From an uncultured Pseudomonadales bacterium (GTDB lineage: Bacteria; Pseudomonadota; Gammaproteobacteria; Pseudomonadales; Azotimanducaceae), in contig CAKZWF010000024.1 in NCBI GenBank assembly GCA_937921865.1, positions 1 to 64,000 on the forward strand: DNA of 64,000 nt, given 5' to 3'. Below, piece by piece: positions 15,435 to 24,195 of the stretch. The notes under the pieces are model-generated. The model saw only the letters and a list, made by a program, of their open reading frames with translations. It made no database searches and was not told where the DNA came from. Numbering within the stretch: the stretch's first letter is position 1; each line of letters starts with the position of its first letter. Position numbers and translations under genes: made by a program.

Positions 15435-16857
15435 CGAGCCCTGCCAGTGTCCAGACACTGCCGGTGATGCCGGCCAGCAGAAAGCCCAGCGCAGCAAGAC
15501 CGCCATTGCTCAGCGCATAAGGCAGCTGGGTGCGGAAGTGATCATATTGTTCACAATCCGCGCCCGTCGCCGAAAGGATGGTGGTTTCTGATATCGGTGA
15601 GCTGTGATCGCCAAACAGCCCGCCAGAAAGCACTGCGCCGATGGTGACAAACAGCTGGGCATCGGTGGCAAGCGCGGCAGGCAGTGCCAGCGGAAACATG
15701 ATCGCAAACGTACCCCAGGAAGATCCAGTGGCGAAAGAAATCATGGCTGAGAAAGCGAATACCATCAGCGGGATCAGCCAGCCGGGTACGCCTGCTGCAG
15801 CCACCCCGGCAATGTACTCAGCGCTGCCAAGTTCTGCACCGACATCACTCAATGCCCAGGCCAGCACCAGCATGATCGCCACCTGCATCATTCGGCTCAT
15901 ACCTTCGAAGTACAACGCCAGACTGGACAGCAGATTGCGCGCGCCGGTCATCATCAGCAGGGTAATCAGGGTGAGCGCAGCACCCAGGTAGGCGACGGAG
16001 AGCGCGGCGCGAAAGTCACCGCCACTGACCCGACCAAACGGGAATCCCAGCGGCACCAGCATCCAGCCGAGAATAGCTGCAAGCACCAGCAGAGGCAGCC
16101 AGATGAAGTAGGCGCGGGCGCGATCATCGTCGGTCGAAACCGGGGTCGCTATGACCGACTCTCCCGGTTTGCGCGCAGTCTGTTCAGCTTGGGCCATTGC
16201 CCCATAGTCGAGCTTCAGAAAAGCCAGCCAGGGTGTCATCAATACCGCCAGCCAGGCATACAGCTGAAAAGGGATCGCCCGGATGAAAGCGGTGAAATCT
16301 GATTCGCCGACGCCGAGCTGCTCGAACTGCTGCTGGAGCAGACTCATGATGTACACACCCCAACCGATAAACGGGATCAGGATGGCAACCGGGGCGGCGG
16401 TGGAATCGATAATGAAGGCGAGCTTCTGCCGCGACATGCCGAGTTTGTCTGCCAGGGATCTGAACACCGGCCCAACGATCAGGGGTGTACCGAGATCTGA
16501 GAAGAAAATCAGGATGCCGCCGGACCAGGCTGCCAGCTGCAGGCGCGCTCGCGTGGTCAGCCAGCGGGTCACGTCGCGGGCGAATGCAGCACCACCGCCT
16601 GAGTGTTCCATCAGAGCAACAAAACCGCCGATGAACACCAGCAGCACCAGGACTGCGGCGTTATAGCTGTCCATCAATTGAGGTACCAGATGATCGGTGA
16701 CCAGCAGGCCTGCAGCGGTGAGCGGATCTGCCGCACTGATCATCAGCACACCAGTAAACAGCCCGACCGCCAGCCCTGCGAGTACATTGCGGGAAAGCAG
16801 TGCGACCACCAGCGTTACGGCGATAGGTAATAAAGACAGGATATCGGGTTGGTCCAT
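15355..16857 (-). CDS. Na+/H+ antiporter, NhaC family
   Basis: A 500-residue membrane protein with 11-12 helices. The NhaC/MleN hallmarks are STAAPVAILIPFIGWGVYI near residue 165 and the strongly conserved GDHSSPISETTILSATGADC around residue 415. NhaC proteins exchange Na+ for H+, sometimes coupled to dicarboxylates such as malate/lactate. It fits the other Na+-linked carriers here and could be relevant to the NhaR-like regulator at 3161, although they are far apart. The last 80 bases overlap the 3' end of the MBL gene on the other strand. Confidence 0.85.
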   Translation of the reverse strand: MDQPDILSLLPIAVTLVVALLSRNVLAGLAVGLFTGVLMISAADPLTAAGLLVTDHLVPQLMDSYNAAVLVLLVFIGGFVALMEHSGGGAAFARDVTRWLTTRARLQLAAWSGGILIFFSDLGTPLIVGPVFRSLADKLGMSRQKLAFIIDSTAAPVAILIPFIGWGVYIMSLLQQQFEQLGVGESDFTAFIRAIPFQLYAWLAVLMTPWLAFLKLDYGAMAQAEQTARKPGESVIATPVSTDDDRARAYFIWLPLLVLAAILGWMLVPLGFPFGRVSGGDFRAALSVAYLGAALTLITLLMMTGARNLLSSLALYFEGMSRMMQVAIMLVLAWALSDVGAELGSAEYIAGVAAAGVPGWLIPLMVFAFSAMISFATGSSWGTFAIMFPLALPAALATDAQLFVTIGAVLSGGLFGDHSSPISETTILSATGADCEQYDHFRTQLPYALSNGGLAALGFLLAGITGSVWTLAGLVIAQVLMLLLIRSAATGDRDVLPSPG

Positions 16858-17041
16858 CCCGCCGAGTATGACTGACCCGGTTGTTTATGCAGACATCCAT
16901 TTTCTAGTTCATCCGTTGCTCGGGCCAGATTGAAGTGGAGCGACGCAGCTACTCCGGAACCGAATATCGAATCAGCTCCTCCTGCTTGGAATGATCGCGC
17001 GGACAGGCCAGACTCTTCTGATCGGTAACAGGGAAGAGCAG

Positions 17042-18526
17042 ATGAGTAAGACAGTGCCCATCGGCGGGTGTGACGGCATGGTGGTTGCGCAGCTGGGTGA
17101 GATGGCTAATCGGCACGGGTTGATCACCGGGGCGACCGGCACGGGTAAAACGGTCACCCTGCAGGTGCTGGCTGAGGGGTTCGCGCGCCTGGGTACTCCG
17201 GTGTTTGTCACCGATGTGAAGGGTGATCTTTCCGGACTTGGTCAGCCGGGATCCCCACACCCGGAAGTCTCCCGTCGCCTTGCTGCAGCTCCGGGTATGG
17301 AATACCAGGCCCGAGGCTATCCAACCCTGTTCTGGGACATATTCGGCGAGCACGGTCACCCGGTGCGCACCACTATTTCAGAGTTGGGTCCGCTGTTGCT
17401 GGCTAATCTTCTGGAACTGAATGATACCCAGACCGGAATTCTCTATGCCGCATTTGCGGTGGCCGACGACGAAGGCCTGCTGCTGCTGGATTTGAAGGAT
17501 CTGCGCTCGATTCTGGCCTGGCTTGCCGAGAACGCCAAGGCGCTGCGGGGCACCTACGGCAACATATCGGCGGCATCGGTGGGTGCGATTCAACGTCGCC
17601 TGCTGGTATTGGAAGAGCAGGGTGCCGAGCACTTTTTCGGTGAACCTGCGCTGTCGATTAAAGATCTGATGCAGCATGACTTCAGTGGCAACGGCGTGGT
17701 CAGCGTTCTGCACGCCGAACGGTTGATCCGCGAATCACCACGACTTTACGCCGCATTTCTGATCTGGTTGCTCAGCGAACTGTTTGAGGAACTGCCGGAG
17801 CTGGGTGATCCCGAAGCACCCGTGCTGGTGCTGTTTTTCGACGAGGCTCATCTGTTGTTCAAAGGCATGCCCAAGTCACTGCTGGAGAAGATAGAGCAGG
17901 TAGTGCGGCTGGTGCGTTCGAAAGGGGTCGGGGTGTATTTTGTTACCCAGAACCCAATGGATATTCCGGAGTCAGTCCTCGGCCAGCTCGCTCTCAAGGT
18001 GCAGCACGCCCTACGTTCGTTCACACCAAAAGATCGAAAAACGATTCGAGCGGTTGCGCAGGGCTTTCCCGGTGGCGATGAGGCTGGTTTCGAAGACCTG
18101 ATTACCCGGCTGGGAGTTGGCGAAGCGCTGGTCTCGGCGCTGAATGACGATGGCATTCCTGCTTCCGCTCACCACACTCTGATTAAGCCACCAGAATCCC
18201 AGATCGGACCGGTTTCGCCGGAAAGCAGGGCCCAGTTGATGAGTCGATCGCCGATGAAAGGTCGATACGATGTGGATATTGATCGGGAATCCGCCTACGA
18301 GCTGCTGCAGCAGCGCGCTGAACTCGCCGCCAGCAGGGCTCGTGAACAGGAGGCTGAGGAGGCAGCTGAACAAGCAGCGGAAAAAGCCGCTCGCACAGCT
18401 GCCAAGCCCAGGGGCCGACAGCGTCAGAGTGCCGCGGAAGCCATGCTCAAGAGCGCTGCCCGTTCTGTCGGCCGCAGCCTTGGCAGCCGTCTGGTGCGCG
18501 GCCTGTTGGGATCTCTGTTGAAATAG
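17042..18526 (+). CDS. HerA-like ATPase, DUF853 family (YjgR-like)
   Basis: A 494-residue cytosolic P-loop ATPase. Walker A is GATGTGKT (residues 35-42), Walker B is VLVLFFDEAHLLF, and the sensor segment VYFVTQNPMDIP follows; these are typical of the DUF853/YjgR family related to HerA and FtsK translocases. The C-terminal tail (residues 430-494) is Ala/Glu/Arg-rich, probably coiled coil, then basic. The ATG at 17042 has GGAAGAG upstream; the frame is open from 16991 but without a good site. Cellular role of the family is unsettled. Confidence 0.88.
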   Translation: MSKTVPIGGCDGMVVAQLGEMANRHGLITGATGTGKTVTLQVLAEGFARLGTPVFVTDVKGDLSGLGQPGSPHPEVSRRLAAAPGMEYQARGYPTLFWDIFGEHGHPVRTTISELGPLLLANLLELNDTQTGILYAAFAVADDEGLLLLDLKDLRSILAWLAENAKALRGTYGNISAASVGAIQRRLLVLEEQGAEHFFGEPALSIKDLMQHDFSGNGVVSVLHAERLIRESPRLYAAFLIWLLSELFEELPELGDPEAPVLVLFFDEAHLLFKGMPKSLLEKIEQVVRLVRSKGVGVYFVTQNPMDIPESVLGQLALKVQHALRSFTPKDRKTIRAVAQGFPGGDEAGFEDLITRLGVGEALVSALNDDGIPASAHHTLIKPPESQIGPVSPESRAQLMSRSPMKGRYDVDIDRESAYELLQQRAELAASRAREQEAEEAAEQAAEKAARTAAKPRGRQRQSAAEAMLKSAARSVGRSLGSRLVRGLLGSLLK

Positions 18527-18661
18527 AACTCGTGTAGTGAGTGCAGGTTGGCCGAAAACGGAGCCCGTTTCAGCTGATCTTTACGTGAATTTTACCTTTC
18601 CCATTGGTATACCGTCGGGTTTGTACGACCTTGTCGGACTGAATAACAAAGAGGGCGTTTA

Positions 18662-19798
18662 ATGCGATTTTTTAGTGGCCTGTTAGCCATTCTGTTGCCG
18701 GCGATGATGGCATTGAGTGTAAGCGCCAACGCTCAGCCCGGCCCGCAACAAGGTAAGTTCTATCTCAACGGTGGTGCGGTTATGTACTCTCCACCGGACG
18801 ATGACGTCTTCGAAGATGAAGCTTTTGGTCCCGCGGCGGCCATGGGCTATGGTCTCACTGAAAAGTGGGCGGTGGAACTTCTGTATTCCCGTTTCGATGT
18901 GGACTATGAGTTTCCAGGCGATGAAGGTGATGACACTACTCAGCTTGCCTGGCTGAATTTCCTCTACGACATTGGCGGCAACGAGAAGTGGCAGCCGTTT
19001 CTGCTCATTGGTGGTGGCTATACAGGCAGTGATCGGGGGTCCCGAAGCACCACCGACGATGGCCAACTTAACGCCGGAGTTGGCGTATTCCGTGCGTTGA
19101 ATGATCGCTTCTCATTGCGCGGCGATATTCGAGGGGTATACAGCACCGAAGAAAATTCGGTTGAACCGTTTGCGTTTCTCGGTGTAACTGCGTTGCTCGG
19201 TAAACTCGACTCGACTCCGGTGATGCCAGTTGCTGTGGCACCAGCTGATGCCGATAGCGACGGTGTTGCCGATGGCCAGGATCGCTGTCCGAATACACCT
19301 CAGGGAGTGGCGGTAGACACGCGAGGCTGTCCACTCGACAGCGATGGCGATGGTGTTGCTGATTATCAGGATCAATGCCCTGACAGTGCTGCCGGGGCCA
19401 AAGTGGATGATCGTGGCTGCTACGTTGAGCTTGAAGAGACCGTCACCATCGATCTGAATCTGGAATTCAGCACAAATTCGGCCGAGCTGCGACCGGAGCA
19501 TCGTGAAGAGATCCAGCGCGCAGTCGATTTCCTCCGAGCGTACCCAACCGCGACGGCCGTCATCGAAGGACATAGCGACAGCGACGGTGCTGCCGAATAC
19601 AACCAGCAGCTCTCTGAACGCCGCGCAGTTGCCGTTGTTAACAATCTGGTTGCACAACACAACATCGCGGCAAATCGGCTGCGGGCCGTTGGCTACGGAG
19701 AATCTAAACCGATCGCGTCTAATGACAGCGCGCAGGGCAAACAGCAGAACCGACGGGTGTCGGTAGTTGTTTCCGGTACGCGCAGCGTCAGACAGTAG
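18662..19798 (+). CDS. OmpA/OprF-like outer-membrane porin
   Basis: A 378-residue outer-membrane protein: signal peptide (residues 1-24, ending SANA), an eight-stranded barrel to about residue 185 (GYGLTEKWAVELLYSRF), two thrombospondin type-3 calcium repeats (DADSDGVADGQDRCPN and DSDGDGVADYQDQCPD), and a C-terminal peptidoglycan-binding OmpA domain (VIEGHSDSDGAAEYNQQLS, then NRRVSVVVSG). It links the outer membrane to the wall. It stands alone with its own promoter region after the HerA-like gene; a short AAACGG-AGC-CCGTTT dyad lies at the start of that gap. Confidence 0.92.
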   Translation: MRFFSGLLAILLPAMMALSVSANAQPGPQQGKFYLNGGAVMYSPPDDDVFEDEAFGPAAAMGYGLTEKWAVELLYSRFDVDYEFPGDEGDDTTQLAWLNFLYDIGGNEKWQPFLLIGGGYTGSDRGSRSTTDDGQLNAGVGVFRALNDRFSLRGDIRGVYSTEENSVEPFAFLGVTALLGKLDSTPVMPVAVAPADADSDGVADGQDRCPNTPQGVAVDTRGCPLDSDGDGVADYQDQCPDSAAGAKVDDRGCYVELEETVTIDLNLEFSTNSAELRPEHREEIQRAVDFLRAYPTATAVIEGHSDSDGAAEYNQQLSERRAVAVVNNLVAQHNIAANRLRAVGYGESKPIASNDSAQGKQQNRRVSVVVSGTRSVRQ

Positions 19799-19855
19799 CG
19801 GATTCGACTTAATCGCTCATTGCGGAGCTGGTCAAGCTGCACTTTGATCCTCAGT

Positions 19856-21316
19856 TCAGCCCCTGAACAGCTCCAGGTCTTCTTCTTCAGAGTGTGGTGT
19901 CAACAAAGATACGATTACCAGACTCGGTAACCCAACCGTCCAGCCAAGATAAGAAGCAGAGAATCCCCAGGGTTCACCAGCCAGCGTCCACAGCACAGCA
20001 GACAGGCCACCGGCAATGATGCTCCAGAAAGCACCGGTTGCTGTAGTCCGGCGCCAGAACAGCAGGCCGAGCATCGGGAAGAACAAACCTGCCGCGCCGA
20101 ACGTGTAGGCGTAGAGAATCAGATCAAGAACGTTAGGGATCAGATACGCAATCGCAATGGCCATGACGCCCATCACCAGCGTGCAGATCCGAGCGACGCG
20201 AATGAGATCCGCATCCGTTGCTGTGGGTTTGAGCTTTTTGCGGTAGATGTCATTGGTGAAAATAGATACCGGGCCGATCAGGCAGCTGTCTGCTGAAGAC
20301 ATCACCGCAGCGATGTAGGCGGCAATGACGATGCCCGCGATACCTGGCGGCAGCAGGTACAGAATCATCATCGGGGTGGCGAGCTCCGGGTCCTGAAGAT
20401 CCGGCATAAGCATTCGTGCAAACATGCCCACGAGGGTGCTGCCAATCGCGAAGATCGGCCACTCGATGGGAACCCCGGTGAACATGAAGGCACGCTGGGC
20501 CGTGCGTTCATCACGAGCGGCGACAATCCGCTGCATTGCGGCTATGGAAATAAACCACACGGGAAACACTGAAAAGAACCAGCCAAACAGCTGCTTGGCG
20601 CTGACCGCCTGCCAGTCGATCATTGATTCAGTAGCTGGACTGGCGGCGAAGTGGGCACTCATCGCGCTCCAGCCGCCGACCTTATAGAGTCCAATAGGCA
20701 CCAGCAGAAAGATGATGCCGACCATCAGCACAATCATCTGAAATACATCGGTATAGATGACGGCTTTCAGGCCGCCCATTGCGGTGTACGCCAGAATCAC
20801 GCTGCCGGAAAGAACGATGGCAAGGGTGAGGTCCAGCGACATGGTCACCTGCAGCAGCTTGCCGCCGGCGATGACCTGTCCGCCAACAAACGCAAACCAC
20901 GACAAACCAATTACCACGGCGGCGATGGTCCCGGTGCGGGAATCGAAGCGGGCTTCAAACAGATCCCCCGTGGTCAGACCCTGCACTCTGTCTGACCAGC
21001 GTTTCACTTTTGGCACCAGCAGGAAAGACACTATCAACACGCTCAAACCTGAGATTGCAATCAGCCAGGATCCGGAGATGCCTAATGTGAAGCCAAGACC
21101 GCCCATCGCGATGCTGAAGCCACCGCCTAAGTCCGTGGCCGCGGTACTGGCTGTAGTCTGGACGAGGTCCATGTCCCGGTCGGCGGCAAGGAAAGATTCA
21201 GACTCTTCGCCTTCGTGAGCCTGACGCATCACCCGCACACCAATCCACAGCAGGATCACAAAGTATCCGGCGATTGCGGCGAGATCGAGTGAACTCAATG
21301 CCATCGGGTCGTTCAC
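19856..21316 (-). CDS. sodium:solute symporter (SSS family)
   Basis: A 486-residue membrane protein with about 13 helices and the SSS (PutP/SGLT) core: FVILLWIGVRVMRQ, TASTAATDLGGGFSIAMGG, AYTAMGGLKAVIYTDVFQM and IAAYIAAVMSSADSCLI. It uses the Na+ gradient to import an organic solute, which cannot be named from sequence. The GTG at 21316 is followed by an in-frame ATG at 21304 that could also serve as start. Monocistronic, convergent with the OmpA gene. Confidence 0.9.
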   Translation of the reverse strand: MNDPMALSSLDLAAIAGYFVILLWIGVRVMRQAHEGEESESFLAADRDMDLVQTTASTAATDLGGGFSIAMGGLGFTLGISGSWLIAISGLSVLIVSFLLVPKVKRWSDRVQGLTTGDLFEARFDSRTGTIAAVVIGLSWFAFVGGQVIAGGKLLQVTMSLDLTLAIVLSGSVILAYTAMGGLKAVIYTDVFQMIVLMVGIIFLLVPIGLYKVGGWSAMSAHFAASPATESMIDWQAVSAKQLFGWFFSVFPVWFISIAAMQRIVAARDERTAQRAFMFTGVPIEWPIFAIGSTLVGMFARMLMPDLQDPELATPMMILYLLPPGIAGIVIAAYIAAVMSSADSCLIGPVSIFTNDIYRKKLKPTATDADLIRVARICTLVMGVMAIAIAYLIPNVLDLILYAYTFGAAGLFFPMLGLLFWRRTTATGAFWSIIAGGLSAVLWTLAGEPWGFSASYLGWTVGLPSLVIVSLLTPHSEEEDLELFRG

Positions 21317-21513
21317 TATCCGGAGTCACCCTTCAACATGACTTAAATTCCAGCTTAACGGATCGCTGCTATGCTGGTGGCAGATTTTTCTGCTCTGCCA
21401 ACCCCCTCGAATCCGGGACTGTTTGCCCGGGGCTCGCTACCATGCGGGTCCCTGATCTTCGTATTTCTGCATAGATTCAAACTTCTTTCACGTAGCCAGG
21501 CTATGATCTGCCC

Positions 21514-24162
21514 ATGACTCAAACAGACCAACCGACACCGCCTCGCCGATCCATTGGCATACTGCTGAAAATCCTGCTCGGCCTGCTGGTATTGAGTGCG
21601 TTGGTTGTTGCCTTGCTGCCGTTCGCTGTGCAGTGGTATCTGGAAGACTGGTTGCGTGACCGCGGCGTAGTGAATGTCAGTATCAGCGATGTGGACATCA
21701 ACCCATTTGTCGGCCGTTTCACGATTCAATCGCTGGAATTCGAAGACGACCGCGGGGTGCATAAAGCCGGCCACGCCGAACTTAACCTGAACTGGACCGA
21801 GCTTGCCAATCAGCGCATCAGGTTGTCGCAACTCGAACTGCGTGACGCCGTCTTGGAAATCCAGCGCACGGAAACCAATGGCTGGCTTTTAGGCACGATT
21901 GTGCTCAGCGCTGCGCAGGCGGTTGAAGGGGTGGAAACCAGTGAGCAGGAATCCGGCTGGGGCTTTGGCATTGATCAGCTGCGCATTGAGAATGTCGATA
22001 TCGACTATCAGGATCCGCTGGTTACCAGATCCTTGAAGATCGATTCGTTGGCGCTGGACGACTTCGCCACCTGGAATCCAACCCAGGCCACCACCCTGGA
22101 GGTAACACTGTCATCCGGAGCTGCCGAACTCTCAGCAGCCGGACACGCTTATCCTTTTGCCGACACATTCGAGCTCGATCTCGAAGTGGCAGGGGACAAA
22201 CTGGATGCGGCTGGCCTGGAAGCTCTGCTGAAACAGGCGGGCATTACTTCGCTGAGCGGTCTGCTCCACACCGACTTTCAGATCAAGGTGAGCGCGCCGC
22301 CGGATGCAGGGATGACCGTTGCAGTCACCGGAGAGCTGGCGTTGCAATCGTGGGCCCTGACAATGCCCGATCAGTCGTTGGCGATCGATGCAGTTGAATG
22401 GGCGGGCGATCTGGACGTCGGGATCTTTGGCGATACCAACACGCTTGCGGTACAGGGTTCGCTGCAGCTTGCTGATCTGGGGATGGAAGCGCCAACGGCC
22501 AGCGTGCGGTTGTCGCAGATGAACTGGCAGGGATTGATTGCCGGGGAAGCCGGTGAGCAGGGTGAAGGGCTTTCTGTGGATGGTGAGCTGAGGATGGGCG
22601 GGTTGCAGCTGAATGAGGCGGCGCAACGCCTGGTCACGGGACTGGAATCACTGGTATGGCAGGGTCAGGCGTCAACCTCGAGTGCTGAACAATGGCTGCC
22701 TAAAGCCAGCGGTGAAATATCTGCGGGAGGCTTTAGCACCGGTTACGTCGATCAACCGCCGCTGCTGAGCTTTGGCACCATCACTGCACAACTGATGGAT
22801 CTGCAGCCAGATCAGATAGTGTCGCTGGGTGCCATTACGCTGGTGGAGCTGAACCTGCTCAATCGGGCAACGTCGCAGTCTAACGAACAGACGCACGTGC
22901 TGACGGTGGCGAATATCGAGTTGGATACCCTGGCATTGCGCCAGAATGATCTGGCTGTGGGCGAGGTGCTGATCAGCGACTTTCAATTATGGCTGGAGCG
23001 GGCACAGAATGGCAGCCTGATGCTGGGTTTGCCTGAAACGGCAGAAACTTCTGAAGCAGATGCGACCGCGGATACCGAACCAGATGATGAGTCGACGGTG
23101 GCTGAAGCGGGTGTGGCAGAGTCAGAAGATCCACTGCTGTTCAGTCTTGCCGGGGTGAAGACAATTGGCGAATCCGCGCTGGTGTATCTGGATCGTTCGG
23201 TGCGACCAGTGGCCCGTTTGGAGTTGAAGCCGTTTGCGCTTGAGTTCGGTGAGGTCAATGCCGCTCGGCCAGACGCCGATACTGCATTTCGATTTGCAGC
23301 GTCCGAAGGCCGTTATGGCCGGATTGCCTTCAACGGCACAGTGCGACCACTGGCGCAAGAGACGTTTGTTAACGGCACCGGCACAATCAAAGACATCAAC
23401 ATGATCAAGCTGGATGGCTTCGCCAGGCGGGCAATTGGCTATCAGATCGAAAGTGGCACCCTCAGTTCCGATCTCGACCTGGCACTGCAGGGTCAGCTGC
23501 TGGATTCATCCGCAGAACTGACCATTCGCAAACTGATGATCGACCCGCTGGATGCGGACGAGCAGGATGAGTTTTCCACTGAGCTGGGCGTGCCGCTGGG
23601 GACAGCCCTCGGCCTTTTAGAAGACGATCAGGAAACCATCCGGCTGACCATTCCGATGCAAGGTGATCTGGCTGACCTGTCAGTCGGGGTTGGGGATGCG
23701 ATCCGGCTGGTGATGAAAAAGGGTCTGGTCGCCGGTATGCAGACCGCAGCGACCACATACTTTGCGCCGTTGTGGCCCGCGCTGGCGGCGACCAAGCTTT
23801 ATTCAGCCGCGTCAGCATTGCGATTTCAGGAGGTGACTTTTACTGCCGGCGAAAGCGATATCGATGACAAACAACGGCAGTATCTGAAAAATATGGCCGG
23901 GCTGCTGGCCAAACGGCCCAAGGTCAATCTCACCGTGTGTGCCAGGGCAGTGCAGGCAGATGTGACCGCGTTGTTCCCCGATGTCAGCGAACCGCTGAGT
24001 GAAGATCAGCTTGCTGATCTGGCCAGACTTGCGGATGAACGCCAGCTTGTGATCAAAGATGGTCTGATTGATGCGGGCATTGATAGTGCGCGACTGGTGA
24101 CCTGTACACCGGAAGTGAGACCTGATGATGAAGGATTACCCAGAGTGGTGTTTGGGGTCTGA
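21514..24162 (+). CDS. DUF748-domain, AsmA-like envelope protein
   Basis: An 882-residue protein with one N-terminal helix (residues 15-38, ILLKILLGLLVLSALVVALLPF) and a long beta-rich periplasmic body typical of DUF748/AsmA-like proteins. After the helix comes the family pattern RGVVNVSISDVDINPFVGRF, and near the C-terminus IRLTIPMQGDLADLSVGVGDA. Residues 490-540 are an acidic low-complexity insertion. The last 110 residues (FTAGESDIDDKQRQYLKNMA) resemble an OmpA-like fold. AsmA relatives bridge the periplasm in lipid transport; that role is inferred here. Confidence 0.8.
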   Translation: MTQTDQPTPPRRSIGILLKILLGLLVLSALVVALLPFAVQWYLEDWLRDRGVVNVSISDVDINPFVGRFTIQSLEFEDDRGVHKAGHAELNLNWTELANQRIRLSQLELRDAVLEIQRTETNGWLLGTIVLSAAQAVEGVETSEQESGWGFGIDQLRIENVDIDYQDPLVTRSLKIDSLALDDFATWNPTQATTLEVTLSSGAAELSAAGHAYPFADTFELDLEVAGDKLDAAGLEALLKQAGITSLSGLLHTDFQIKVSAPPDAGMTVAVTGELALQSWALTMPDQSLAIDAVEWAGDLDVGIFGDTNTLAVQGSLQLADLGMEAPTASVRLSQMNWQGLIAGEAGEQGEGLSVDGELRMGGLQLNEAAQRLVTGLESLVWQGQASTSSAEQWLPKASGEISAGGFSTGYVDQPPLLSFGTITAQLMDLQPDQIVSLGAITLVELNLLNRATSQSNEQTHVLTVANIELDTLALRQNDLAVGEVLISDFQLWLERAQNGSLMLGLPETAETSEADATADTEPDDESTVAEAGVAESEDPLLFSLAGVKTIGESALVYLDRSVRPVARLELKPFALEFGEVNAARPDADTAFRFAASEGRYGRIAFNGTVRPLAQETFVNGTGTIKDINMIKLDGFARRAIGYQIESGTLSSDLDLALQGQLLDSSAELTIRKLMIDPLDADEQDEFSTELGVPLGTALGLLEDDQETIRLTIPMQGDLADLSVGVGDAIRLVMKKGLVAGMQTAATTYFAPLWPALAATKLYSAASALRFQEVTFTAGESDIDDKQRQYLKNMAGLLAKRPKVNLTVCARAVQADVTALFPDVSEPLSEDQLADLARLADERQLVIKDGLIDAGIDSARLVTCTPEVRPDDEGLPRVVFGV

Positions 24163-24195
24163 ACAAAGCAGCGTCCGTCACCGCTTTGAGTCAGC

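Noticed and set aside
24164-24187. CAAAGC...GCTTTG hairpin between the convergent DUF748 and ATPase genes
   Set aside because: Stem of only six pairs with a long loop and no T-run; too weak to call a terminator.
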